A stretch of 64,000 bases of DNA from positions 122,299,223 through 122,363,222 of the forward strand of contig OY757025.1 in assembly GCA_963580285.1 (NCBI GenBank), read 5' to 3'. The notes under the pieces are model-generated. The model saw only the letters and a program-made list of their open reading frames with translations, had not been told where the DNA came from and did not search any database. Below are positions 1-11,770 of the stretch, piece after piece. How positions within the stretch are numbered: position 1 is the stretch's first letter; the number at the start of each line of letters is the position of its first letter. The position numbers and the translations under genes are program-made. This DNA is from Lucinisca nassula (taxonomy: Eukaryota > Mollusca > Bivalvia > Lucinida > Lucinidae).

Positions 1-442
1 GTCACCAAATTGGTAGATCAGTTAAAGTAAATGAATACATGAAGATTCATGGGTAAGAAAAGTCATCATTCAGTGACCTGGGACCAAGATTAACCAGGTT
101 CCATATTTCAAACAGTTTTTTCTCAGAAACCGCTGGCCCAATTCAAGTGAAATTTGATATGGATCCTTTATATGATGAACAAATGAAAATTTGCTCATAT
201 GGTCCAGGTCACATGACCAAGATGGTGGCCATGCCCATATATGGTAAAAACACTTCGAAATTCTTCTTCTCCAGAACCGTAAGGCAAATGACCTTGAAAC
301 TTGGCAGGAAGCATCTGGTACACGGGCCTATCATAATTTGTTCAAATGGTCACCCTGGGTTGACCTTTACCTATTTTACGGCAATGTCAAATTTGCGGAC
401 TTAGGCTTTTGCTTGGGAAAAAGTGAAAAATAATTGATTTTT
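1..442 (-). repeat. Fragment of a dispersed element (family of 42.2-43.9 kb), opposite orientation
   Basis: The text about calling a 'catatatgg' stretch, 'cttctccagaacc' and 'ccttgaaa' matches the reverse complement of the 468-bp units at 42190-43911. The left edge runs out of the window. No coding sequence is supported; the short ORFs here sit inside repeat sequence. Confidence 0.6.
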
Positions 443-476
443 AGCTCACCTGAGCCTTTAGGCTCATAGGTGAGCT
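443..476. repeat. Terminal hairpin (AGCTCACCT cap)
   Basis: AGCTCACCT and AGGTGAGCT pair around a second AGCCT/AGGCT pair. It is followed by a CCGTCCGTCC tract. The same cap recurs at 9220, 10082, 40259 and 43878, always at one end of an array-bearing element. Confidence 0.8.
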
Positions 477-960
477 TATAGTATAGCCATGGTCTGTCGT
501 CCGTCCATCCGTTGTCCGTCCGTCCACCATTTTCAAAGATCTTTTCCTCCAAAACAGGGAGGCCAATCAAAGCCAAATTTCATGTGGAGCTTCAGTAGGA
601 TGGGGGAACGAAAGTTTGTTCACGGGGTCTGGGTCACATGACCATGATGGCAGCCATGCCCATATATGGTATAAAGCCTTCAAAAATCTTCTTCTCCAGA
701 ACCATGAAGCCAATGACCTTGAAAGTTGGCTTGTAGCATCTGGTACTTGAGCCCATCATAGTTTGTAAAAATGGTGACCCTGGGATGGCCTTGACCTATT
801 TTATGGCTATGTCAAATGTACACCAGGACCAGGTGTCAGGTGAGTGTTTACAGGACCACTGGTCCTCTGGTTACAATCTTCTTTTTCACAAAGTTACAGC
901 ACAACCTCATAAATTGATAGCACTGTATGTTATAACATTGTTATGGATATTAAAGGATCC
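477..960 (-). repeat. Body of a hairpin-capped dispersed element
   Basis: It begins with the tract rich in CCGTCC next to the hairpin at 443-476 and continues with one diverged unit of the 468-bp type (compare 'ctccagaacc' and 'ccttgaaagttgg' with 42.2-43.9 kb in reverse). The right boundary is not clear. Confidence 0.55.
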
Positions 961-1433
961 CAAAAATGGCTAGAATATATAGAACAAGAATTCCACCAAA
1001 GGCTTTGTTGTGCCTGTAGTAAACTAGGGTGGTCGCAAATGCTGTAGTAAACTGGGCCATTTGGGTGACAGCTAGGGTGGTCGCGAATGCTGTCAGTTTC
1101 ACAGACGGACAGAAATTTGTTTTTAGGAGTCCTGTTCTCTATCTGCTGGTTTCCTGTGTCTACTCATTGAGGCCATCATTCTTATGAGTTCACCCAACAT
1201 ATCTTTTCCTGTTTATATGATGTCACATCTGAGAATAAATAAAGTCACGGTAATCTACAGGTGGATTAAATATGCAAATTAGTTAGATACATCATGTAAT
1301 GTTATATGTATGATGCTTTTAATGAAGGTGCGTTTACTATAGCCTTTCGAAATACAGTGAGACGTGAATGCACTTTTAATTTTGGACTCGTCCATGTTTC
1401 AGGTACATCGCCTTAGTTGGGATTATACATTGA
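961..1433. other. No recognisable feature
   Basis: A short imperfect duplication around 'ctagggtggtcgc' occurs at about 1025 and 1072. I see no coding exon, tRNA or element ends. Confidence 0.4.
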
Positions 1434-1441
1434 GCGATATA

Positions 1442-1758
1442 CAGGCCCCGATAGCTCAGTTTGCAGAGTATCCGCTCCGGGGAACGGGAGGTCACGGGTT
1501 TGATCCCGGGCCGCGACAAACTAAAGTCGTTAAGAATGGTACTAGCTGCTCCTCGCTTGGCACTCAGATTTACGGGGTAGAGCTAGGACTGGTCGACCCA
1601 GTGTCAGGATAATGTGACTGGGTGTGGTATCATGTAATGTGTCTGGGACATGAAACTTCAGTGAGGCAGCACTATAAAAGTGAGCATTGAGCTCCCTGTC
1701 TCAACCAGACACCATTGTGATATGACTGAAAAATTGTTGAAAGCGACGTTAAACCCGA

Positions 1759-1795
<37 letters not shown>
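1442..1795 (+). mobile_element. tRNA-derived SINE, family A, full-length copy
   Basis: The 5' end is tRNA-like: a box A (GATAGCTCAGTTTGCAGAG) and a box B (GGGTTTGATCCC) 40-50 bases apart. A non-tRNA body of about 240 bp follows and the copy ends in a (CA)n tail at 1761-1793. An 8-bp flank GCGATATA appears at 1434-1441 and 1796-1803, a possible target duplication. Other copies are at 37242-37570 and 23723-23996. Confidence 0.85.
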
Positions 1796-1890
1796 GCGAT
1801 ATAGTTTTAGTGAGTTTCTTAGTGCATCACATTAACCACTTGTCCATGACTTCTACATAATGACATTGTCAAAAAAACTTATCTTTTTTA

Positions 1891-3170
1891 TACCTCCGCA
1901 TACGAAGTATGCTATGGGGGTATATAGTTTTTGTCCTGCCTTTCGTCCGTTCATCCGTCCGTCTGTGTATTTCTCACGGATGTATACTTATGTGGCTATT
2001 TTTGGCAGGATTGATACTTAAGTGGCTACTTTTAGCCACTGAAAAGAAGTATTTTCGGTGTCTAACGGAATAAATCCCATAGACTTACATTGATTCTGTC
2101 CATTTACATAGCCACCTAACTATACATTTGTTGGTGCGGGTCCGTCATTTCGTCCGTCCGTCTGTCCATCTGTTAACATTTTGGTTAAAGTTTTACGTCA
2201 AAGTTTCTAAGAGATTGTATCTTCTGAACCCTTTGATACATTTAGTTGATACTTACACTGAAGTTACATACTGGTCCAAAGATGTCATTGATGCATGTCC
2301 CACCCCCCTCTTTGACCTAGGGGTCAAGGTCACAGACTTAGAAATTTTATGTTTGGTTACAGTTTTACGTCAAAGTTTCTAAGAGATTGTATCTTCTGAA
2401 CCCTTTGAAAGATTTAGTTGATACTTACATTGAAGTTACATACTGATCTAAAGATTTCATTGATGCATGTCCCACCCCCACAGTGACCTTGAGGTCAAGG
2501 TCACAGACTTAGAAATTTTACATTTGGTTGAAGTTTTATGACAAAGTTTGTAGATCCCTGTTTGTCCTAAACTCAAAGACAAATCCAGTTGATGCTTGCA
2601 TCGGTCTTAAGATTTCATTGATGCATGTCCCACCCCCCACAGTGACCTTCGGGTCAAGGTCACAGACTTAGAAATTTTATGTTTGGTTAAAGTTTTACGT
2701 CAAAGTTTCTAAGAGATTGTATCTTCTGAACCCTTTGATAGATTTAGTTGATACTTACACTGAAGTTACATACTAGTCTAAAGATTTCATTGATGCATGT
2801 CCCACCCCCAACAGTGACCTTGAGGTCAAGGTCACAGACTAAGAAATTTTACATTTGGTGTTTTATGACAAAGTTTATAGATCCCTGTATGTCCTAAACT
2901 CAAAGACAAATCCAATTGATACTTGCATCGATCTTGCATACCAGTCCAAATATTTCATTGATGTATACCCAACCCTGCTGCTTCAGTAACATTGATGCCT
3001 CCACCCCTTCAGTAACTTTGATGCCATCAATCCCTTGGTCCATATGAAAATTTTATTTTTGGTTTAGGTTTTACAAGCACATTTACAGATTCTTATAGCT
3101 TGCATATTACATACAATTAAGCTCTAAAGATATATTAGAGGGTGGCGCTGGCCGGGGGTATACTTATGTT
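1891..3170. mobile_element. Hairpin-capped element with tandem array of about 160-175 bp units
   Basis: The cap hairpin is at 1891-1923 (CCGCATAC ... GTATGCTATGGGGG) and is followed by a TCCGTCCGTCTG tract at 1945-1965. About 4.5 tandem units follow (repeats of 'gttttacgtcaaagtttct' near 2190, 2365, 2692), each carrying TGACCTTGAGGTCAAGGTCA-type motifs. It ends near a GGGGGTATAC at about 3157-3166, inverse to the start. The layout resembles Helentron-associated elements (inference). Confidence 0.65.
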
Positions 3171-3179
3171 AGATCCTCT

Positions 3180-3625
3180 AAATCAGTAATTTATTTTATC
3201 CCTTTTCCTCAACTCGTTTAATAAATTCAATAATACATGAGCACTCATGTAAGATCCTCTATTATTAAACTGGTTGAGGAAAAGGGATAAAATGCTCGGC
3301 ACACCCTCACATTTTATCCCTTTTCCTGATCTCGTTTAATAAATTCAATAATACATGAGCACTCATGTAAGATCCTCTATTATTAAACTGGTTGAGGTAA
3401 AGGGATAAAATGCTCGGCACAGCCTCGCATTTTATCCCTTTTCCTGAACTCGTTTAATAAATTCAATAATACATGAGCACTCATGTAAGATCCTCTATTA
3501 TTAAACTTGTTGAGGAGAAGGGATAAAATGCTTGGCAAAGCCTCGCATTTTATCCCTTTTCCTCAACTCGTTTAATAAATTCAATAATACATGAGCACTC
3601 ATGTAAGATCCTCTATATATGGATG
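3180..3625. repeat. 118-bp tandem array of palindromic units
   Basis: ATTTTATCCCTTTTCC starts at 3193, 3311, 3429 and 3547, exactly 118 bp apart. Within each unit the first half (CCTCAACTCGTTTAATA) pairs with the second half (TATTAAACTGGTTGAGG), so the array can fold as serial hairpins. A single inverted copy lies at 14946-15105. Confidence 0.9.
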
Positions 3626-3957
3626 TCTAGAACTATGAGAAGAAATCCCCAGGAACTCAAGAGAAAGTTTCTTGCACACCAGATAAGGAAATCCATAGTT
3701 TTAGCTTGGGATAGAAATTCTGTTCCACCCCTGTTGTTCTTACCCATAATCAAATATTCTCCCATGTTTGATAAATGCACTGGTTGAATACCGCCTCATG
3801 CGCCGGCGTTAAGGTTGACGTCACAGCATGTTACGTAACATCACTAAAATTCCTGTAGTGTCATCACAATATGGCGGACGTTGGTAACCAAAGTGACTGC
3901 AGCATTAAAAATCCGTGCTTAAAATGGAAGGTTTGCAAGAAAAAGAATGCTACATGA

Positions 3958-4073
3958 GTGTGAGGGGTGGATAGAAAATCCGTCCCAAGGGATCACTGTC
4001 TGGCATCACTTGGCAAGCCAAGTGATGCCAGACAGTGACCCTTGGGATGGATTTTTCCATCCACCCCTCACAC
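3958..4073. repeat. Near-perfect 57-bp hairpin
   Basis: Arms 3958-4014 and 4017-4073 pair around a 2-base loop (AA), with only about five mismatches or gaps. The outer arm begins GTGTGAGGGGTGGAT. It is probably a foldback MITE; no target duplication is evident. The 80-residue ORF through it is an artefact. Confidence 0.85.
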
Positions 4074-4868
4074 CCATAAAAGATTCTTATAATCTAACCA
4101 TGGTGAACAAACCACATGTGCTTGAGCCATTGAAGTTTATATGTGTTTATCTTGTTTTTGCTTTCTGGCAAAGAGCATTGGAAGAGTAATTAAAACTGAT
4201 GATGATGATGATGATGATATTTAAACATTCTGAAAAAGCTTGACAATGATGATGATTTAATAGTCTGAAAAAAGAATAGTGGGAAAAAACAATGGGAACC
4301 GTGATCATGTTGATGATAATCATGATTGAACAATTCTGAAAAAAGAAATTGTAAAGCCTGATGTCTTTAAAATTGGCAAATGAAATAATATGAAACTTGG
4401 AGGAATATTATGTGTGCCTTGTTAAGAGATAGATCAGCTCTAGCAATGATCTGATGTGAGTGTAATAAATCATAGTTTGAAGGTCATTTGTAAAGTTGAT
4501 AAAAATCAGAAGCACATACCGCAAGTGAATTGTCTTCTTAAAACTGTGACTTATCAATGAAAAAATTACATTAGAGCTGATGTATTTCGATTCGAACACA
4601 CTAAAAAATTTGCCTATATTTTTTTTTGTTTCCTTTAAATTCTCCCTACCTTTCTCCATTGTTAAAAGAAATCTTGCCAACATTATTACACTGATGATGT
4701 CCTTTTGTCATGCTGTTGATTTGAGAAAATAATACTTCATAGTCTGAAGTCATAGAAACTTGGAGTGATGTCAGGAAATGGCAGCTTTTTCTGCCACGCT
4801 GTTTCACTGCATTGACTATCTTGAATCTTGTATTTGCATGACTTCAATTTAATTTTGGTTTCTTTCAG
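4074..4868 (+). other. Intron upstream of the terminal exon of gene 1
   Basis: AT-rich, non-coding sequence with a (GAT)n microsatellite at about 4198-4218 and diverged GATGATGAT runs up to 4320. It ends in a good splice acceptor: a pyrimidine-rich stretch and CAG at 4866-4868. The donor of this intron lies upstream of the window, or was not recognised. Confidence 0.6.
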
Positions 4869-7612
4869 GCAGTTTGAGCTCCATAGGGAAATCCCGTGTA
4901 TCAAAATTACCATCAAGTCCAACAGGAAGTACAAAAAAGGAGGCACAACCTACCCCTACCCAGGTCCCGCAATCGCCTACAATCTCAGTGTCGTCTGCTC
5001 CAAGGTCACCTCTCGCTTCTCCAAGGTCAGAAACATCTCAAGAGCATGCCCAGAAAATTGATTTACAAATGAACATGCCAACGCCACCCGGCAGCTTGAG
5101 CAGACGGCGTAACATGGAAAGTCCAAGGGATTCCAGAAATCCTCTAAAGAAAATGGGTGGTAATTCCTTGAAAGACTGTATATCTAGCCAAGGACCACCA
5201 TCTGATATCTCATCCACATACACCAGAGTGGATTCCCCTGAACTGCCAGCAATACATTTCCGCAATGTAAAAATGGGTGGAGAAAATGATGAAAGAAAAT
5301 CTCAAGCAATACAGAATGATTTATTTGACAGCCTTAAAGTTGGTCTTGATGTTAAACACAGTGATAAGGGACAGAAAGTGAAAAAGAAAAAAGAGAACAA
5401 TAGGGCTTCGAACCCAGTGCCAGAAACTACTAGCAATATTGTGAAAGTCAAAGAATCACCGAACAATAATAGATATTCATTGAATGAGGAAAACAGATCC
5501 AAAAAGGTTTTAAACAATGAAGTTCCACCACCATTACCAAAGAAACATAAAATCGAAAATCAGGCAAGAGGTCATGGACATGTTCAAGGTCAACATTTCA
5601 ATAACCTTCAAGGGCAGACACCTCATGGACGTCCAATCGTGCCGTATCAGGTTAGCAATCCCATAGTGCCACAGATTCGACCAACTCCACTGGTTTATGC
5701 TGGTGTCTCAAATCAAATTAATCAACCTATTCGAGCAGCACCTTTGCAGTCACCTCAGAAAATTTTGCCTCCACCGCCACCGTTATTTTACCACAATCCT
5801 CATGCTCAGCCAATGGGAAATGACCTGCCCAGTATTGATGAGCTGCCTCCAATTCCTCCAGAAGAAAGGATGAAAATGAACACTATGTTACAAGAACTAG
5901 GTCAAGTGGTCCACCCCAGTCACCCAAACAGGCCAAAGTTGAAAACAAATCCACACAAAAACCAAAATATACCAAAAGATATGGCTCCAAAGACAGATCC
6001 CCAAGATCAGTTTGTAACTGCAGTGTACAGGGAACCCCTCACTGGCCCCTCAACTCCTCAGAAGAGCCCCATGGGAACCCCTCCAAGGATTACTCAGACA
6101 CATACCCAGAAGAACACGCCCAGAACAACTCCAAACTCCTTTGAAACTCCTCTTGTTGCAAATTATGATCAGAGGCCATTAACAAAGTTGCCACCAAGGC
6201 CTGAGTTACCACCGAGACCACATGACATAGCAACAAGACCACATGACCTAGCAACAAGACAATCAGACCCTGACAACCATAGAATTTCAACCGGTTCTCA
6301 CAACAGCAGCAACAGTTCTCAGTCGACACTGACACCTACTTCGGCAATGCCAGTTTGTGCTAGTATTGACGGAAAAATGATGTCGCTTCTTCCTCCCCCA
6401 CCGGAAACAGATGACACAGAAAACAAACTAATATCTGTTTTGAAGCGGTCTCCATCTGATAGTTTTAAAGACAATAGACAGAACAGAAAATCAGTGCCAC
6501 AAGTAAAAAGAAGTAACTCTAGTCCAAAACTCCGCCCAAAAGTGTTCACTTATCCCAAACCCAGGAACGATCAATTCAGTTATTTTACGTCAGATGAAGA
6601 CATTGAATCTAATGCGTCTCATCAGTTAAGTGAAAATTCGTCAGTGGTGCTCTTACAGCCAATAGAGCTTAAACTTGCCCGGCCTGCCTATGTAAGACAA
6701 ATTTCTACTCCTGACCATCATCTAAAATCTTATATTCAAAATTCAAACTTTATGACTCCAAGCATGGATAGACAGTTGTCTCGTTCGAGTGACACAATTT
6801 CTAGTATTCCCCTGGGACAACAAACACCGAAGTTCCCACTGTCCTCGTCAATTTCAACATCACTGACTCAACTTCTCCAGGAACTTGCTGATGATCACCC
6901 TTCTCTTGATATTAACCTAAATAAAGACATTTTAGGAGAAAATGATTCTGATATTGAAGATTCATTAGGGGAGATAATTCAGAACGGTGTGTCTGAGCCT
7001 TATAACCAGGCTAGTGGTGCTAAGAACAAGAATGTAAAAGCTGAAAAAGACAAACATGGTGATAATGTGGTAACTGACAAAGATTCTGGGAAAGGTGAAA
7101 AGAAAATGCAAATAAACAGAGGTGTGCCAAATCCTTATCAGGTTAAACGTAGACAGAATTACACGATGCCACCGCGGCATTGTCGTAGTTTGGATTACAT
7201 CCCGAGTGACAGGGAGGACAATGTCTCCAATCAGTCCTCTGCCTGTGGTAGCCCGCAGCAAAAACATCAAAATCCCATACACGCTTACTTGATGCCTATG
7301 TTTTCGGGAAGAAATGCAATGGGTATAGAAAGCATAAGTGTATCGTCTATAGCATCAAGTAGTGAAATGTCTAAAAGTGACCCTGCGCTAAATATTGCCG
7401 AAGTGGGCTCTTCCGCGTATGAATCCGAGTATGACAATTATAGACCCGGTATGTTAAGTGATGAGGATTTCTACGTGCCTGACCCGATCAGTGACATTGA
7501 TATGGAACTATATGATGATATGAATGTTGATAATGTAACGGTCAGTGATCAGTACAGTATAGATTTACCTCCCCTGCCTGTATTTCCAAAGAAGAAAATT
7601 ACCGATGTATAA
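4869..7612 (+). CDS. 3'-terminal coding exon of a large proline/serine-rich disordered protein
   Basis: The exon is open for 914 codons from the acceptor at 4867-4868 to TAA at 7610-7612. It begins with two bases completing a split codon, so the preceding intron is phase 1 and the true N-terminus is outside the window. There is no in-exon ATG start: the first in-frame codons read GC-AGT-TTG. Numbered from that TTG, visible features are SH3/WW-type proline motifs (PPPLPKKHK near 218, PPPPPLFY near 300, ELPPIPPEER near 323, LPPRPELPPRPH near 438), a lysine-rich patch near 165-175, a serine-rich centre, a conserved-looking block RSLDYIPSDRED near 770, and a very acidic C-terminus (SEYDNYRPG, DEDFYVPDPISDID). 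No transmembrane segment or folded domain is visible. It could be the cytoplasmic tail of a large adhesion receptor (for example a Fat-type cadherin) or a scaffold protein; that is a weak guess and I do not recognise the gene. Confidence 0.85.
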
Positions 7613-8030
7613 TGCTTGTTTGCCTGTAACTGCTAAAACTATACACAAATCTCTTTTAAACATGACTCTGTAACACATTATTATAACACAGTTTTGGATG
7701 TATACATGAGTCTCTTTATAATACATTTCATTTAAACACAATTTGGGATACATAAGGGTTAAAAGATGGATCAAAAAAATGTATAGATTATATAGATTTT
7801 TCTATATAATCTATTCATTTTTCTTTGAATATAACATGGTTGTTTTACTAATAAACTTAACATGGTTTCAAGATGGATCCCAAAAAATGTATAGACTATA
7901 TAGAAAAATACCCATAAATGGTCATTTTTCTATATAACCTTTTCATTTTGGTTTGGATATAACACAGTTGTTTCATTAAGATGGTTTCTGCTTTGGGCTC
8001 CAATTATCATGTTAACAGGTATGTGAAATG
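7613..8030 (+). other. Probable 3' UTR of gene 1 with polyadenylation signal and a local duplication
   Basis: An AATAAA is at 7850-7855, 238 nt after the stop. The stretch 7766-7870 is imperfectly repeated at 7871-7985 ('aaatgtataga', 'tttttctatataa', 'ataacatggttgtt'), with small TATA-rich palindromes. The end of the transcript cannot be fixed from sequence alone. Confidence 0.5.
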
Positions 8031-8035
8031 AATAT

Positions 8036-8285
8036 AGAGAAAAGTGGGGTTTACAGGGGAAAATATTATTTTCTTTGTTTTCACAAAAACATAGATTGTG
8101 GATATTTGTTAGAATCGCTTAGGTTGTGATAAGTTGTTAGAACCATCTCAGTGAGTACCAACGATCTATGGCTTGGAACAGAAATAAGGTTAATAATGTA
8201 TATCCCGGCAAACCCGTGTTTTCTGTATGTTAATTGGGGTTAACAGCCGTGTTCATTACATAGACTTGTTAACATGATCTTATGC
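8036..8285. mobile_element. Foldback MITE, family G, degenerate copy
   Basis: It carries the family landmarks: 'gtggggtttacagggg', 'atagattgtgg', a decayed central hairpin ('gttagaatcgc' / 'gttagaaccatc'), and a final 'acttgttaacatgat'. Better copies are at 13416-13701 and 36829-37114. Confidence 0.55.
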
Positions 8286-8339
8286 TCAAACAAAGCTCTA
8301 ATTAATAATTAATTACAACAACTTTTGCAGGGGTCGCAA

Positions 8340-8575
8340 CATTCTTTCATGGAGATTGATCATGAAATCTTTTCTACTGTCATTCTGATTTAAGAAGGGT
8401 AGTTGTCAGTTTCTGGCAAAAGAATGTGCGGTGTACTGCTTAACAGCTTATGTATAAGCCTGCCCAGGAAAAGTGTGGATAGGTAAACTGACCTGCTCAA
8501 AAATGACCTAAATAGTAATCACTGGGCCATTAAACTCCAATACAAACTATCAAGAACAAGAAATACATAAGGAAT
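8340..8575 (+). mobile_element. SINE family F, 5'-truncated copy
   Basis: It matches the non-tRNA body of the - strand copy at 41125-41420 ('gattgatcatgaaatctttt', 'gaatgtgc.gtgtactg', 'taagcctgcccaggaaa'). The tRNA head is missing. Confidence 0.6.
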
Positions 8576-8599
8576 AGGACTGGAATGAAAGCATGTTTG

Positions 8600-8900
8600 T
8601 TTATTTTATACTTCCCTTGCAATAAAGCTTGAGACATTTACAGTTCTAACAAGAACCCACAATCAATATTTTAGAACAAGAATAATGAAAATATTGTTTA
8701 CCCTTGTAAACCCCACTTTCTGTAAACATACACAGATAAAATAAAGTGTATTTTGCCCTTTGTAACCTTAGCTGTTGGTGGAACGTAAAACTCAAACCTT
8801 CACTCACTCACCAAGAAGCAAATGTTGTGGATATTTGTCAGAATTGCCTCAGCAAAGTGATTCTAATAAATATCCACAACATTCGTTTCGTAGAGTGTGA
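8600..8900. repeat. Patchwork of family G fragments and a family E SINE tail
   Basis: Pieces of family G ('gttctaacaagaacccacaatca', 'cccttgtaaaccccac') flank 8760-8815, which matches the family E SINE 3' tail ('ccttagctgttggtgg', 'cgtaaaactcaaac', 'cactcactcacc'). Confidence 0.5.
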
Positions 8901-9116
8901 TTTGATACAATATTTTTTCTATCTTAATCAGTCCGTCTAATCTGAGCTTAAGATTTCTTCCATAGAAATTGTCATTATAATGAGTTTTGCCATGATGTTG
9001 AATTACGTTATAAAGAGGGTTGATTGTGCTAGTGGTCTAACTTATCCAGAGGCTAAAATCTGGCCCAGAGGTTACAAAACTTTCTTCGTGCTCAACTCAC
9101 TTGAGCATGAAATGTG

Positions 9117-9177
9117 TCTGCTCATAAATTTTAAAATGCCAACAATTGTGGGCATTTTTAAAATTTATGAGCAGGAC
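9117..9177. repeat. Perfect-stem hairpin (CTGCTCATAAATTTTAAAAAT arms)
   Basis: CTGCTCATAAATTTTAAAAT and its complement surround the ACAATTGT centre. The nearby TTGAGCATGAAA (9102-9113) has a partner at about 10838-10850, so it may belong to an element split by the two capped elements between them. Confidence 0.75.
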
Positions 9178-9219
9178 AAACAACATTATATACTGATCAG
9201 AGCAGTACAATTGTCTGTT

Positions 9220-10081
9220 AGCTCACCTGTCACATAGTGACAAGGTGAGCTTTTGTGATCACATTTTTTTTTTGTCCGTCCTCCGCCGTGCGTGCGTGCG
9301 TCCGTAAACAATTTCAAATAAGTATATCTCTAATACCCCATGGCCAACCTTGATCAAATTTCATGAGCACATCATCAGGTAGGGGGAAAGGCTGCATAAG
9401 GTTTTTGGGCTGATCAGATTGGAATTCTGGTTGCCATGGAAACAAAAAGGTTCCATAGACTTATAATGGGGAAAACGACGTCTCCACTTTTTCTCGGCTA
9501 TTTCTGATCCAATCTTCATCAAACTTGCAGATAACCAGGAGGGGCTTACAGTCTACGTCGAGTTCGAATTTGGGCTGCAGGAGACAAACAGCTTTGGAGG
9601 TACCTGCCCTTGAGCATAAATATAAGTGAAAAATGGTGTCTCCAGCTTTTCTCAGCCGTTTATGATCTGATCTTTTTGTAATTTTTCATAAACGAGGACA
9701 AGCATAAAATCTCGGACAAGTCCGAATTTGGTTTCAATCTGACCAGCGGTTTTCCAGTTAATGCCCTTGAGCGTGAAAAATTTTCCCATAGACTTAATTA
9801 TAATGGGGAAAACGACGTCTCCACTTTTTCTCTGCCATTTCTGATCCGATAATTTTCCCATAGACTTATAATGGGGAAAACGAGGTCTCCACTTTTTCTC
9901 AGCCATTTCTGATCCGATCTTCATCAAACTTGCAGATAACCAGGAGGGGCTTAGTCTATGCCGAATTTCGAATTTGGGCTGCACGGGACAAACTGCTTTG
10001 GAGTTACCTGCCCTTGAGCATAAATATAAGTGAAAAATGGTGTCTCCAGCTTTTCTCAGCCGTTTATGATCTGATCGTTTT
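9220..10081. mobile_element. Hairpin-capped element (cap 9220-9251)
   Basis: The cap AGCTCACCTGTCAC/GTGACAAGGTGAGCT is followed by a TCCGTCC/GTGCGTGCGTCC tract. The body has about 300-bp repeated text ('cttataatggggaaaacgacgtctccactttttctc' type phrases at about 9461, 9796, 9865). It abuts the next capped element at 10082. Confidence 0.7.
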
Positions 10082-10806
10082 AGCTCACCTGAGCCGAAGG
10101 GTCACAAGGTGAGCTTATAGTATAGGTAGGCATCCGGCATCTGTCCGTCGTCCGTCTGTCGTCCACACCTTTGAACTTGAATATCTAAGTGACTAGCTGG
10201 CCAATCCCAATAAAATTTTATGTGCAGCATCACTGGGTTAGGGGATTGATTGCATTAGGTTTTGGACCAGTTTTGATCAGAACTGTGGTTGCCATGGAAA
10301 CAGAAAGGTTCCATAAACTTATAATGGGGAAAATAATGTCTCCACTTTTTCTCCGCCATTTCTGATCTGATCTTTATCAAACTGGCAGATAACCAAGAGG
10401 GACATACAGTCTACATAGAGTTCAAATTTCGGCTGCATGAGACAAACAACTTTGGAGTTACCTTCCCTTGTTTATTGATTTGAGGTTTAACATCCTTGAC
10501 GACAGTGTAGGTCATTTTGGAGACGTTGCTTCTAGTTTTGTGGGACTTTTGCCTGACATCGAGATGAAATTATATCTAAGGCCCTTTCCACCCAATGAAA
10601 CCAATAGGGTCATTATGCATGGATGGTCCAACTGGCACCAATTTCCTGGGCAGGCTTAGAACCTGTTTACCAGTACTCATGTGTTCCAGCTCTGCATAGA
10701 AGCACCATGTAGCCCAATCTATTTCTTCAAGCCCCGATGGGCATTCTTAAAACATCATTAATGATTTTCTGGTACACAGGTGAGCAATATAGGGCCATTT
10801 GGCCCT
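10082..10806. mobile_element. Second hairpin-capped element with family D sequence inside
   Basis: The cap hairpin is 10082-10115, followed by GTCCGTCGTCCGTC. The body is homologous to 9.3-9.6 kb. From about 10466 it runs into family D sequence ('ttgatttgaggtttaacatcc' to 'ccccgatgggcattc'). Confidence 0.65.
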
Positions 10807-10931
10807 CTTGTTAGCATTACAATTTTCATGCTCAGTTGAGTTGAGCATGAAAAAAAGTTTTATATCTTTTGAGCCTGGTCTCATGTTGCCTAGCTTATTG
10901 CTTTATAATCCATCTCTTGACAACTGCGTCA

Positions 10932-11015
10932 GGGTGTCGACTCTTTGGCTCAGTGGTTTGAGTAATTGACTTCCCCCCCCTAGTGGCTCAGGTTCGAATT
11001 CCACGCTAGGTGGGG
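10932..11015 (+). mobile_element. tRNA-like SINE head
   Basis: A box-A-like TGGCTCAGTGGTTTGAG and a box-B-like GGTTCGAATTCC are separated by a loop with a run of Cs. The acceptor stem does not pair well and no CCA or intact fold is apparent, so a SINE remnant is likelier than a tRNA gene. Confidence 0.5.
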
Positions 11016-11124
11016 ATATTTTTTTCAGCTGTGTTTCTTTCCCTTATGCCTTTCATGTGTAAGACAATAAAATAGGTTTTAAAACATCTTGTCTTGTATT
11101 TATGGTCTATGATCAAGTTTTATG

Positions 11125-11405
11125 TTGTGCTCATAAACATTACACATCTGTGTGACTTAGTGCTACTTTTGATGAAAATTTGGGATATTTTTCTTAATTT
11201 TACTCCAAACCTAAGTTTTTGGTGCTCGTTAGAACCGCCTCAATGTGGTGCTTGTTAGAACCGCCTTAATGAGGCGGTTCTAACGAGTACCTACAACCTA
11301 TGCCTTGGAGCAAAAATAAACAAAATAATATATACCCCTGTAAACCCCCCAGTAGTGGGGTTTAGTAGGGTGTTCATTTCATGGACTTGTTCACGTGATG
11401 TCTTT
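11125..11405. mobile_element. Foldback MITE, family G
   Basis: Terminal matches are 'attacacatctgtgtgacttagtgct' on the left and 'catggacttgttcacgtgatg' on the right. The centre has hairpin arms AGAACCGCC...GGCGGTTCT, here with the left arm duplicated (11226 and 11255). Confidence 0.65.
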
Positions 11406-11509
11406 ATTGTGAAAGGCAATTGTGATACACATTTTACATTACAAACAGTCTATGCAATTTTAGAGTCCTGTTTCTCCTTTTAAATATATACATTTTGCTT
11501 TATACCCTT

Positions 11510-11690
11510 GGTCCTTAATTTACGGGCAGTTGTCCGTATATGGCAAAAGAATGTGCACTGTACTGGCAAACCACTTACAGATAAGCCTGCCCAGGAAAAG
11601 CGTCGAGAGGTAAATTGACCGGCTCAATGTGGCCTTTACACAGTTGACTGGGCTTTCAAACTCAGAACCAAACCAAGTCTTTGTAATACT
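11510..11690 (+). mobile_element. SINE family F fragment
   Basis: It shares 'cagttgtccgtatatggcaaaagaatgtgcactgtactgg' type text with 8400, 20205 and the reverse strand of 41180-41280. Head and tail are incomplete. Confidence 0.55.
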
Positions 11691-11770
11691 ATGTACCCTT
11701 GTATCTTGGAAATTTGTCTTTTTTTGTAGCATATACCATAATGATCCTAAGTATTGGGACAGACAGGCCT

